Positions 16,742 through 24,614 of a DNA stretch of 64,000 nt are shown in pieces (the stretch's first letter is position 1; every line of letters begins with the position of its first letter). The DNA is from Archaeoglobus sp. JdFR-27. Lineage in GTDB: Archaea > Halobacteriota > Archaeoglobi > Archaeoglobales > Archaeoglobaceae. The translations under genes and the position numbers were made by a program. The DNA lies in NCBI GenBank assembly GCA_002011235.1, contig MTMO01000003.1, forward strand, positions 62,001-126,000, read 5' to 3'. Below the pieces are notes generated by a model, which saw only the letters and a list, made by a program, of their open reading frames with translations, was not told where the DNA came from and ran no database searches.

Positions 16742-16975
16742 CTATTCTTTTCTCTCAATCTCCTTTTTTATTTTCGCCATTACGCCATCAATCTCCCTCT
16801 CAAGATCCGACACCATATCCAGGAGCTTTATAAAATCAAACTCCTCAAATTCATCTTTCATATCGGGGTGAGACGCTATAAAGTCTTTCAAATTCAATGC
16901 TATTGTTCTCGCATCTCCAAATGCATAATTCAAAACTCCTAGCATCAGCAAAAGTCGAGTTTTTCTGTCAAACAC
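16742..16975 (-). CDS. Small helical protein of unknown function downstream of tpiA
   Basis: A 77-residue protein that I do not recognise. It has a Leu-rich first half (RLLLMLGVLNYAFGDARTIALNL) and an acidic then basic helical second half ending IKKEIERKE. There is no signal peptide and no cysteine. It starts 4 bp after the tpiA stop, so it is translated from the same mRNA as fae-hps and tpiA. The stop lies 11 bp from the leuB stop on the opposite strand. Confidence 0.65.
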   Translation of the reverse strand: MFDRKTRLLLMLGVLNYAFGDARTIALNLKDFIASHPDMKDEFEEFDFIKLLDMVSDLEREIDGVMAKIKKEIERKE

Positions 16976-16979
16976 CCGA

Positions 16980-17642
16980 TCACCTTAATCCAACCAGCTC
17001 TTCTAACGCCTTTTTCTGATCTTCTGCTTTAACAATTCCACTGGCGAGCAAAACGCCATCTGCTCCAAGATCGAGGGCTGTAATGTAATCTTCATGCTTG
17101 CTTATGCCAGCGCCGCATAAAACCATTACTTCTTTGTTTACGTCCTTCGCTGCTTTAACAGAATTTTCCACGATTTCTGGTTCCGCCTTCGAAACTGGAA
17201 TGCCACTTCCGATCAATTCAGGAGGTTCAATCGCTACGTAGTCGGGGGAGAGAGCTGAGGCTGCTGCAGTTGTCGCAACATTGTTTGTGCAAACGACAGA
17301 CGTTAGGCTTAATTCCTTGAACTTCGACACAAGAAAGTCGATGTCAGCAAGCCTCAATCTTCTTTCTGAATGATTTATGAGGCTGCCCTTAGCTCCTTTT
17401 TCCTTCAAAACCTCAGCAGTAATTCTGCTAGTGTGGCTTCCAAAGGTTACAGCATCTACATGTTGAGCGAAAACGTCAACGTTAAACTTTGAAACAATTT
17501 CAGGAATGTCAAGGAAGTTTGGAGCCACGGCGATATAATCATCAACTTTAGATGAGACTTCTTCCACTATTTCTGCAAGTTTTAAAGCCTGTTTCCCGCT
17601 TCCCTCTCTGTATGCTTTGAAATTTATTATGATAACACCCAT
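16980..17642 (-). CDS. tpiA: Triosephosphate isomerase (archaeal type)
   Basis: A 220-residue TIM, the short form typical of Archaea. NFKAYREGSGKQAL carries the catalytic Asn/Lys position (N-x-K), the His region is INHSERR and the catalytic Glu is in YVAIEPPELIGSG. The phosphate loop is LCGAGISKHED. It interconverts dihydroxyacetone phosphate and glyceraldehyde-3-phosphate. It lies 30 bp behind fae-hps on the same strand, linking C1/pentose chemistry with triose metabolism. Confidence 0.93.
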   Translation of the reverse strand: MGVIIINFKAYREGSGKQALKLAEIVEEVSSKVDDYIAVAPNFLDIPEIVSKFNVDVFAQHVDAVTFGSHTSRITAEVLKEKGAKGSLINHSERRLRLADIDFLVSKFKELSLTSVVCTNNVATTAAASALSPDYVAIEPPELIGSGIPVSKAEPEIVENSVKAAKDVNKEVMVLCGAGISKHEDYITALDLGADGVLLASGIVKAEDQKKALEELVGLR

Positions 17643-17672
17643 GATTTCACCTGTGATTAAATAATTAAAAAG

Positions 17673-18854
17673 TTAAAAATCGGTCATAATTCTGAACTGA
17701 TCTGTATCTGGCTTCATGTATTGCAGAAATCTCCTAACCGCTCCTTCAACATCTCTTGCTTTCGTAATTGACCTTCCAACCACAAGAATGTCGGCCCCCT
17801 CGTTTATCGCCTGATTGATATTTTCAGGCCTCAAACCTCCGGCAACAGCGACAAGTACGTTGAAAGAGCCTTTTACTTCAGATATTTTCACCCATGGTGG
17901 CCTCTCTTTGTTCTCAACATCAATAGCCCTATGAAGTTCGACAACATCAGGCATAACGCCCTCTTTTTCTAATTTTTCCAGAACACTATCCGGGTTGCTT
18001 ACGTTCAACATGTCAACAACCGAGAGAATTCCAGTTTTCTTCGCTTCTTTTATCGCTTTAACAATTGTCGGAATTGGTGCCAAACCTGAGACGACAACAG
18101 CATTGGCAGTTGCATCTGCAGCCATTCTCGCTTCAAGATTGCCCGTATCAAGAGTTTTCAGATCCAGAACAAAGAATCCATCAGGTCTTTCCTTTCGAAG
18201 TTCTAAAATGACTTCAGCCCCATATCTCTTTACGAGTGGAGTTCCGATTTCAAAGATTATGTGGTCGCTTGGGGGGATCTTCCCCAAAACTGATTTAACC
18301 TCTTCCAAATCAGGCAGATCGATAGCAATCTGTAAGTATGGCGGATCCCAGAGTTTGGTAAGCTTTCTTCCCACAAATGGATGGACACTTCTATCTTTTT
18401 CATACAGCATCGTATCAACATCCGGAAAACCTTCCATCGCACGCCTCAGAGCGAGTTTTGTTGCACCGTAGTTATAATAGTAAATTTTATCCCTATTACT
18501 CGCTTTAGGATGGATGAAAACACTCACAATTACAACCAGATTCTCTGCCTCTTCCGTTGGAACGATTCCCTCCTCAACAGCATCAGCTATCGCCTTTGCA
18601 ACGGCTGCTTGAGCGGGACCAAAAATGAGTTCTGCCTGTTCCATTTCCCTTACGGTCACTTTTGGTATTATCAATGCTGCTGGTTTTGTAATTAAGTTCG
18701 GCCTAATTACCGCAAGTAACGGTGTGTGACCAACAGAAAGTTGAGAGAGACTGTTTGCAAAAGCCATACCAACAGGCCCATTTTTCTCTCCGACAATAAG
18801 ATCAACGTGCGCAACCTCATATCCTTCTCCGATTAAAGCTTCTCCAATCCTCAT
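17673..18854 (-). CDS. fae-hps: Bifunctional formaldehyde-activating enzyme / 3-hexulose-6-phosphate synthase
   Basis: A 393-residue fusion. Residues 1-165 are Fae: MRIGEALIGEGYEVAHVDLI contains the catalytic His. This half condenses formaldehyde with tetrahydromethanopterin. Residues about 175-393 are Hps, an OMP-decarboxylase-like barrel, with LDLKTLDTGNLE and VAVAGGLRPENI. It forms or cleaves hexulose-6-phosphate and so links formaldehyde with ribulose-5-phosphate. In archaea the pathway mainly runs toward ribulose phosphate. ATG 18854 starts the Fae signature; an upstream ATG (18881) adds nine residues not found in the family. Lead gene of a unit with tpiA. Confidence 0.93.
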   Translation of the reverse strand: MRIGEALIGEGYEVAHVDLIVGEKNGPVGMAFANSLSQLSVGHTPLLAVIRPNLITKPAALIIPKVTVREMEQAELIFGPAQAAVAKAIADAVEEGIVPTEEAENLVVIVSVFIHPKASNRDKIYYYNYGATKLALRRAMEGFPDVDTMLYEKDRSVHPFVGRKLTKLWDPPYLQIAIDLPDLEEVKSVLGKIPPSDHIIFEIGTPLVKRYGAEVILELRKERPDGFFVLDLKTLDTGNLEARMAADATANAVVVSGLAPIPTIVKAIKEAKKTGILSVVDMLNVSNPDSVLEKLEKEGVMPDVVELHRAIDVENKERPPWVKISEVKGSFNVLVAVAGGLRPENINQAINEGADILVVGRSITKARDVEGAVRRFLQYMKPDTDQFRIMTDF

Positions 18855-19137
18855 GACTCTTACACCTTTTCTATATTTCAACTATTTTTAAGTCTTCTTT
18901 ATTTAATTTCTGTTTATTCTTAAGTTTAATTCAAGCCTTAGAAATAATAAAAGTTTTTGGGTTTTCCTAATTTCTTCTCAGCTTTTGAATCCTAATTTAT
19001 GAAGTTTATAAATCATGAAATCTTCTTTATTTCCAAATAATACGGGGGTAAAAATCCTACAGTTCGTTCGAGAATTTTAGGGATGGATTTTTTATAGGGT
19101 GCAGAAAAAACTCTATAAAATATGTGGAGATAGAAAA
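18855..19137. other. Intergenic region between fae-hps and the cupin pseudogene
   Basis: An AT-rich stretch without a convincing gene. It contains the promoter region of the minus-strand fae-hps unit. TTTTTTATAGG near 19087-19097 is a possible TATA box for the cupin on the plus strand. Confidence 0.5.
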
Positions 19138-19473
19138 ATGTGCAAAAAACAAGAAGAATTTGAAAAGCCATTATCGGTAAAATTGATTGATCTTATTGAG
19201 TATCAAGAAGGCGCTATAGTTAGCAGAACCATAATACATAAAAAAAGGGACCGTAACCCTTTTTGCCTTTGATGTCGAGCAAGGTTTAAGTGAACATATT
19301 GCTCCATTTGATGCTTTAGTCTACGCTTTGGATGGTGAGGCAGAAGTTGTTATATCCGGGCCGAGGCTATCCATCTGAAAAGCGGTGAGATGGTTGTAAT
19401 GCCTGCAAATAAACCTCATGCCATTCGGGCTTTGACAAAATTCAAAATGATCTTGATAATGATACGATCTTGA
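19138..19473 (+). pseudogene. Cupin-domain protein with two frameshifts
   Basis: From ATG 19138 the reading starts MCKKQEEFEKPLSVKLIDL and continues to VSRTIIHKK. It shifts at an A7 run near 19239 (one base too many), reads on in another frame as TVTLFAFDVEQGL, then HIAPFDALVYALDGEAEVVIS. At a GGG near 19360 it returns to the first frame (one base too few) with AIHLKSGEMVVMPANKPHAI and ALTKFKMILIMIRS to the stop at 19471. The pieces together match a complete small cupin of about 110 residues, with metal-binding positions EHIAPF and the GEMVVMPANKPH motif. The two indels compensate and both lie at homopolymers, so sequencing error, true decay and programmed shifting are all possible. Confidence 0.75.
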
Positions 19474-19526
19474 AATACGATCTTGAAAAATGTGAGAACA
19501 GATCCCTCTTTTCAACCCCCTGAAAA

Positions 19527-19536
19527 TAATATATAC
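19527..19536 (+). promoter_or_regulatory. TATA box of the SCP-2 gene
   Basis: AATATATAC about 31 bp before the ATG at 19567, followed by an ACAGGTGAT ribosome-binding site. Fits a promoter separate from the cupin. Confidence 0.45.
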
Positions 19537-19566
19537 TTTTGATTTAGAAATTGAACAGGTGATACC

Positions 19567-19968
19567 ATGCCGAAGTTTTTCAGTCAAGAGTGGATAGAGA
19601 AATTTGTAGAGGCCGTAAATTCCAATGAGGAGTATGAAAAAGCAGCTAAAGGCTGGGAAGGAGATTTTCTTTTTGTCGTTGAACCTGATGACGAACTTGA
19701 GAAACCCATGTATGCTTACATAGACCTCTACCACGGGAAAGCAAGAAAGGGTTATGTTGTCGAGGATCCTTCCCAAGTCAAGACTGCTTTTGAGTTTAGG
19801 GGAAAGTTTTCGGACTGGAAGAAGTTACTCGCAGGAGAAATTGACCCGATTAAAGGGCTAGTGACGAGAAAGTTCCAGCTAAAAGGAAACATGGCAATGG
19901 TTATGAGATATGCAAAGGCTGCAAAACTGCTGGTCGAGTGTACGAAGCAGGTTGAGACTGAGTTCTAG
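19567..19968 (+). CDS. SCP-2 (sterol carrier) family protein
   Basis: A 133-residue single-domain lipid-binding-type protein. MPKFFSQEWIEKFVEAVNSN starts the domain. FLFVVEPDD, YAYIDLYHGKARKGYVV and the C-terminal helix LKGNMAMVMRYAKAAKLLVEC follow the SCP2 pattern. The family binds hydrophobic acyl or sterol-like ligands in the cytoplasm. The archaeal ligand is unknown. It is followed on the same strand by Fe-ADH and AOR genes, so a role in handling a hydrophobic alcohol/aldehyde substrate is conceivable (inference). Confidence 0.8.
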   Translation: MPKFFSQEWIEKFVEAVNSNEEYEKAAKGWEGDFLFVVEPDDELEKPMYAYIDLYHGKARKGYVVEDPSQVKTAFEFRGKFSDWKKLLAGEIDPIKGLVTRKFQLKGNMAMVMRYAKAAKLLVECTKQVETEF

Positions 19969-20026
19969 ATCTCCAAATTCAATGAAACCGAAGTGAAATA
20001 GATCGCATAAAAATCGTGTGATAACC

Positions 20027-21184
20027 ATGTGGTGGTTTTCGTCCCCCAGAATAGCCTTCGGTGAGGATTCTCTGGAGTTTTTGGAGACTCTTGAGGGTAG
20101 ATTTCTGATTGTAACCGATACGAATTTGGTCAAGGCTGGGATCGTTGAAAAAGTTACGAGGTATTTGAAGGGAGAATATGAAATCTTCGACAGAGTTGAG
20201 CCGGATCCTTCATTTGAGATTGTCGAAGAGGGAGTTATAGTTGCTCAGAGTTTCAAACCAGATTACATAATCGGTGTAGGTGGGGGTTCTTCGCTAGATG
20301 TTGCAAAAGGGGTAAGAATCATCTATGAGAACCCTGACCTTGATCCAGAGGAGATTTCTCCGTGGACAGATGTTGAAGAGAAGGGTGTTAAACTGATTCT
20401 GATTCCAACTGCAAGTGGGAGTGGAAGCGAGGGTTCAAATGCGATAGTTCTCACAAAAAAGGATGAAAGTAGGAAAATAGCCTCAATCCATCCACGAATA
20501 ATGGCAGATTATGCGATTGTCGATCCAGAAATGGTGAATGACTTGCCCGAGAAGGTTGCAGCCTTTACAGGTTTAGATGCTCTGTCACATGCGATCGATG
20601 CCTATGTTTCAGCATGGAAGAACGATTTTGCTGACGGACTTTGCATTCAGGCTTGCAAACTTCTTTTCAACTACTTACCAAGGGCATGCAAGGATAGAAA
20701 CGATAGAGAGGCTGTTGAAAAAGTGCATAATGCTGCAACACTTGCCGGGCTTGCAATTGGAAGCTCCCAGGCTGGCCTATCCCATTCCCTTGGTCACTCG
20801 ATAGGCGGTGTTTTCCATATTCCCCACGGATTCGCATGTGGAATTTCTCTGCCTTACACAACCAAATACTACTCGAGATTTGCGATGGAATATTACGAGG
20901 AGCTTGCTTATCACCTTGGTATTCAAGCAAAGGGGGAAGAGGCTATAGATGAACTTGTAAAGAAAATAAAATCCCTTCTTGCTTCGCTAAACGTTCCTGA
21001 TAACCTCAGGGGTATCTTCAAGGAGTATGGAATTGAGGAAAAGGAATTCTACGACAAGCTCGATAAACTCATTTACAACTCCAGCACCGATAATACAGTT
21101 CTAACGCTTGTCGACATTCCATCTGAGGAGGATTTTGAGAGGCTTTTCATCTATGCTTTTGAGGGGAGAGAAATCGATTTCTAA
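20027..21184 (+). CDS. Iron-containing alcohol dehydrogenase
   Basis: A 385-residue group III ADH. MWWFSSPRIAFGEDSLEFLE is the usual archaeal start. IGVGGGSSLDVAKG binds NAD(P) and PTASGSGSEGSN is the second glycine-rich loop. Metal ligands are visible in DALSHAIDAY and SHSLGHSIGGVFHIPHG. It interconverts alcohols with aldehydes or ketones. GTG 20018 would add three residues; ATG 20027 is preferred. It precedes the AOR gene by 48 bp, so the pair could take an alcohol to a carboxylate. Confidence 0.9.
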   Translation: MWWFSSPRIAFGEDSLEFLETLEGRFLIVTDTNLVKAGIVEKVTRYLKGEYEIFDRVEPDPSFEIVEEGVIVAQSFKPDYIIGVGGGSSLDVAKGVRIIYENPDLDPEEISPWTDVEEKGVKLILIPTASGSGSEGSNAIVLTKKDESRKIASIHPRIMADYAIVDPEMVNDLPEKVAAFTGLDALSHAIDAYVSAWKNDFADGLCIQACKLLFNYLPRACKDRNDREAVEKVHNAATLAGLAIGSSQAGLSHSLGHSIGGVFHIPHGFACGISLPYTTKYYSRFAMEYYEELAYHLGIQAKGEEAIDELVKKIKSLLASLNVPDNLRGIFKEYGIEEKEFYDKLDKLIYNSSTDNTVLTLVDIPSEEDFERLFIYAFEGREIDF

Positions 21185-21231
21185 TTTCTGCTTATGATTC
21201 CAGTTTCAAGTTTCAAACCGGAGGTGTTTGA

Positions 21232-23022
21232 ATGTACGCATATGCTAGGAAAATTCTTCGAGTAGACCTTTCTGACAAATCTTCTGAAGTTATAAAACTT
21301 GAAAAGGATGTTGCAGAAAAGTACATAGGTGGCAGTGGTATTGCAGCTTACTTCCTCTACAAGTTAGGTGTATTTGGAGTGGATGCTTTATCCAAAGAAA
21401 ATATTCTAGCAATCTTTAATGGCCCTCTCTCGGGCACCTCAGCTCCCTCAACGAGCAGGGTTGAATTTTGCGCAAAGTCACCACTAACAGGTATATGGGG
21501 AGAATCGAATGCTGGAGGAAAGCTTGCCGCTTTTTTGAAGTTTGCAGGATGGGATGGATTGATCATTGAAGGAGCATCCAATGATCCAGTTTACCTTCTT
21601 GTAGATTCAAACGGAGCTGAGATTAAAGATGCCGAAGGAATTTGGGGCAAGGGATGCTACGAAGCTCAAGATCTGATCGAGAAGGATATTAGAGAGAAAG
21701 CCTCAATCTCCGTGATAGGGCCTGCCGGCGAGAATCTCGTAAAATATGCCTGCGTTCAGGTGGATAACTCGAGGCACGCAGGAAGAACTGGAATGGGGGC
21801 TGTAATGGGGTCAAAGAGGTTGAAAGGGATTGCTGTAACCTACGATACTCGCGAAATTGAGATCGCAAACCCCGATGATTTCGAGAACGAAGTCAAGGCT
21901 TTGAGGGACAGGATAGATAACAACTTCACATGTAACATGTTCAAAGAACTGGGAACGAGTGGATATGTAGAAACATCAGAGATGTTCGGTGATCTGCCGA
22001 TAAAATACTTCACCCAAGGAACGTTCGAAAAGGCTTCAGAGATCTCGGGTTCAAAGATGGCTTCGACCTTTCTTAAGAAAAACGATGGTTGCTTTGGATG
22101 CAGGATAAGGTGTGGAAGAGTTGTAGAAGTGGATGGAAAGGTTATTCACGGCCCAGAATACGAAACCCTATCCAGTTTCGGCCCCCTTCAGCTCATAGAT
22201 GATCTCAAAGTACTGATAGAGATCAACTACCTTGCAAATGACCTCGGGCTGGACACGATAAGCGCTGGGGTAACCATAGCCTATGCGATGTTTCTAACTG
22301 AGAAGGGTGTATACGATTTTGGAATAAAGTGGGGAGATGCTGAAAGTGTCAAAGAGATTCTAAAGGAGATAGCCTTCAGAAAAGATAGGGGTGAAATTCT
22401 TTCAGAGGGGGCAAGATTTCTGAGCAATAAATTCGAAGATAGAGATGCAGCCCACGTTAAAGGACTTGAAATTCCAATGCACGATCCGAGGGCTTTCTCG
22501 AGTCTGGCTGCTGCCTACGCGATGCACAACCGCGGAGCTTGCCATCTCCCACATCAGATGTACAACATCGAGATGGGGCTCTCGATAAGGGAATACGACA
22601 TAAAAAGCGAGGACAGATTCACTTCGAAAAATAAGGGAGTGATAGCTGCGAGGATGCAGAACTTCGCTGAACTCTTCAACTGCATTACGATGTGTGCCTT
22701 TATTCCGATAAAACCGACTATGATGGCGAACTTGCTTAAACATGCAACGGGCTTCGATTTTACTCCTGAAAGGATCTACTCAGCTGGAGAGAGGATCTAC
22801 AACCTTAAAAGGATGTTCAACGTGAAATGCGGAATCAACAGCAGCCATGACACCCTTCCCGCTTTGATCCTGAAACCGCTGGAAGGTGGGAGCGAGGGAA
22901 ACATTCCCGATCTGGAACTTCAGAAAAAGGAATACTATGCTGAAAGAGACTGGAATGAAAACGGAATACCGTCGAAAGAAAAATTGAAGTCTTTAGAGCT
23001 TGAATGGATTCTGAAAGAATAG
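21232..23022 (+). CDS. aor: Aldehyde:ferredoxin oxidoreductase (tungsten enzyme)
   Basis: A 596-residue member of the AOR family. N-terminal GGSGIAAYFLYKLGV and NGPLSGTSAPSTSR bind the bis-pterin tungsten cofactor. The [4Fe-4S] ligands are CFGCRIRC (near residue 286-293) and a later Cys in CITMCAF. VQVDNSRHAGRTGMGAVMGSK is another cofactor loop. It oxidises aldehydes to acids, reducing ferredoxin in the cytoplasm. CCGGAGGTG gives a strong ribosome-binding site. Which of the AOR subfamilies it belongs to cannot be settled by eye. Confidence 0.92.
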   Translation: MYAYARKILRVDLSDKSSEVIKLEKDVAEKYIGGSGIAAYFLYKLGVFGVDALSKENILAIFNGPLSGTSAPSTSRVEFCAKSPLTGIWGESNAGGKLAAFLKFAGWDGLIIEGASNDPVYLLVDSNGAEIKDAEGIWGKGCYEAQDLIEKDIREKASISVIGPAGENLVKYACVQVDNSRHAGRTGMGAVMGSKRLKGIAVTYDTREIEIANPDDFENEVKALRDRIDNNFTCNMFKELGTSGYVETSEMFGDLPIKYFTQGTFEKASEISGSKMASTFLKKNDGCFGCRIRCGRVVEVDGKVIHGPEYETLSSFGPLQLIDDLKVLIEINYLANDLGLDTISAGVTIAYAMFLTEKGVYDFGIKWGDAESVKEILKEIAFRKDRGEILSEGARFLSNKFEDRDAAHVKGLEIPMHDPRAFSSLAAAYAMHNRGACHLPHQMYNIEMGLSIREYDIKSEDRFTSKNKGVIAARMQNFAELFNCITMCAFIPIKPTMMANLLKHATGFDFTPERIYSAGERIYNLKRMFNVKCGINSSHDTLPALILKPLEGGSEGNIPDLELQKKEYYAERDWNENGIPSKEKLKSLELEWILKE

Positions 23023-23088
23023 ATCTGGAAGAGAAAATTGGATTGGGAAAAACGTAAATTAAATTAAATACCACCTTCTCCCTTTTTT

Positions 23089-24315
23089 ATGCATCCTTTC
23101 GACCTGGACCAAAAAGCTAAATCAAATCGATCTGGCTTAAGGAACATAGAGCCCTCAAATCGTTCAAATCCTGATCCCCTTGAGCTGACGAAGGAACTCA
23201 TCAAGATAGATTCGAGGAACCCTCCGGGAATTACAACTGATGTTGCAGAATTTTTAGAGGGGATATTTTCAAGCTATAAAACCAGAATAATTGAAAAGGA
23301 AGAAGGAAAGCCCAACCTTATTATTGAAATTAACAAAGGTAAGCCGGAACTTTTGCTGACATCTCACATGGACACGGTTCCGGCTAAAGATGCGTTGCTC
23401 AATCCAGTGATCGTTGACGGAAAACTTTATGGTCGGGGAGCTTGTGATGCAAAAGGATGCATAGCATCAATTATCCACGCTTCTTTAACTTCATCCACTT
23501 TGGAATGTGGTCTTAAACTTGCCTTCACCTCTGACGAGGAGGTGGGAGGCATAAATGGGCTTGGATTCGTTTTTGAGAGAATGAAGTCAGATTACGTAAT
23601 AATAGGTGAGCCTTTTGGGGCAGATAGAATAGGTGTTTTGCAGGCAGCTGTAGTTTCAGCAGATATCACAGTTAAAGGAAACTCGGGGCATACTGCAACG
23701 CTTGATGCAAGGGAAGGGGCCATCTACAAGGCCAGCGAATACATAATCAAGGTTATAGAGGAGTTTTCAAATCTCAAATCTGACTATTCGGCTTTTGCTG
23801 AGAAGTTCAGGCGAATTGGGCTTGAGTTGGAGTTTAGGGGAATAAACCATGCGGTTTTTAACCCCGCGATAATCAAAGGTGGAATTAAGAGAAACGTCGT
23901 CGCTCCGGAATGCCAGATTCAGTGCGATATTAGATTTGCACCGTGGATTGAGCAGGAGAAGATAAGAGAAATCCTCACCGGGGACGTTGATTTTAAGATC
24001 AACGGAGTTCTCAAGCCCTATGGACTCTTTGTTGATGAGGTAGAGGTTGAAAGGGATCTGGAGATCCTCGAAATTCTGATTGAGTCTGTTAGATCACAGG
24101 GCATGAGACCTTGCGCTGTCTGCAGCATTGGAGTAGGAGATACGAGACACGTGAGGAAACACGGGGTTCCGGCTTTTTATTACGGCCCAAAAGGGCATGG
24201 ATTACACGGGGAAGAAGAGTATGTGATGATCAGGGAACTTTACAAAAGCTCGAATGTTTTGAAGGAAGTAATTAGGAAATTCGATGAAAAATTTGGAAAT
24301 GAGGTGAGAGGATGA
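23089..24315 (+). CDS. M20-family deacylase (ArgE/DapE/ACY1-like)
   Basis: A 408-residue zinc peptidase/deacylase. Metal ligands follow the family order: LTSHMDTVPA, GRGACDAKGC, TSDEEVGG, IGEPFG and GHGLHGEEE. The dimerisation insert lies between VKGNSGHTA and QCDIRF. Substrate could be N-succinyl-diaminopimelate, N-acetylornithine or an acyl amino acid; sequence alone does not decide. The first 30 residues (KSNRSGLRNIEPSNRS) are an unusual Asn/Ser-rich lead before the domain, but no later in-frame ATG precedes the conserved start. It overlaps the next gene (ATGA). Confidence 0.85.
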   Translation: MHPFDLDQKAKSNRSGLRNIEPSNRSNPDPLELTKELIKIDSRNPPGITTDVAEFLEGIFSSYKTRIIEKEEGKPNLIIEINKGKPELLLTSHMDTVPAKDALLNPVIVDGKLYGRGACDAKGCIASIIHASLTSSTLECGLKLAFTSDEEVGGINGLGFVFERMKSDYVIIGEPFGADRIGVLQAAVVSADITVKGNSGHTATLDAREGAIYKASEYIIKVIEEFSNLKSDYSAFAEKFRRIGLELEFRGINHAVFNPAIIKGGIKRNVVAPECQIQCDIRFAPWIEQEKIREILTGDVDFKINGVLKPYGLFVDEVEVERDLEILEILIESVRSQGMRPCAVCSIGVGDTRHVRKHGVPAFYYGPKGHGLHGEEEYVMIRELYKSSNVLKEVIRKFDEKFGNEVRG

Positions 24316-24584
24316 AAACGATAGAAATAACGGTGGATGAGTTTGAGGACTGGCTTCTTCAGAGAGGTTACGATAACCTGATGGGAGACGAGCATTTCCG
24401 GATGTTTCTTCAGCTTGGTATGGCATCGCTTTTCTTCACCAACAGCGCATTGCTCATGAGCTGCATTTACAGCAAGCTTGGTCTGCAGTCGGAAAGGATT
24501 GATCTGAGGGCGAGATTTGCGATAGCAAGAAAGGTGAGGGAAATCAGGGCTGATAAGTACAGAATAAGCATTCTTCTTGAATAG
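24312..24584 (+). CDS. Small protein of unknown function, coupled to the M20 deacylase
   Basis: A 90-residue protein without a recognised family. It begins MKTIEITVDEFEDWLLQRGYD, then has a hydrophobic middle LQLGMASLFFTNSALLMSC that may be a buried helix, and ends with a basic amphipathic stretch (RARFAIARKVREIRADKYR). The ATGA overlap with the preceding deacylase gene shows translational coupling. No conserved metal site is evident. It could be a partner of the deacylase (inference). Confidence 0.6.
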   Translation: MKTIEITVDEFEDWLLQRGYDNLMGDEHFRMFLQLGMASLFFTNSALLMSCIYSKLGLQSERIDLRARFAIARKVREIRADKYRISILLE

Positions 24585-24614
24585 AATGAGATCTAAATCT
24601 ATGCGGGCAGTTCT

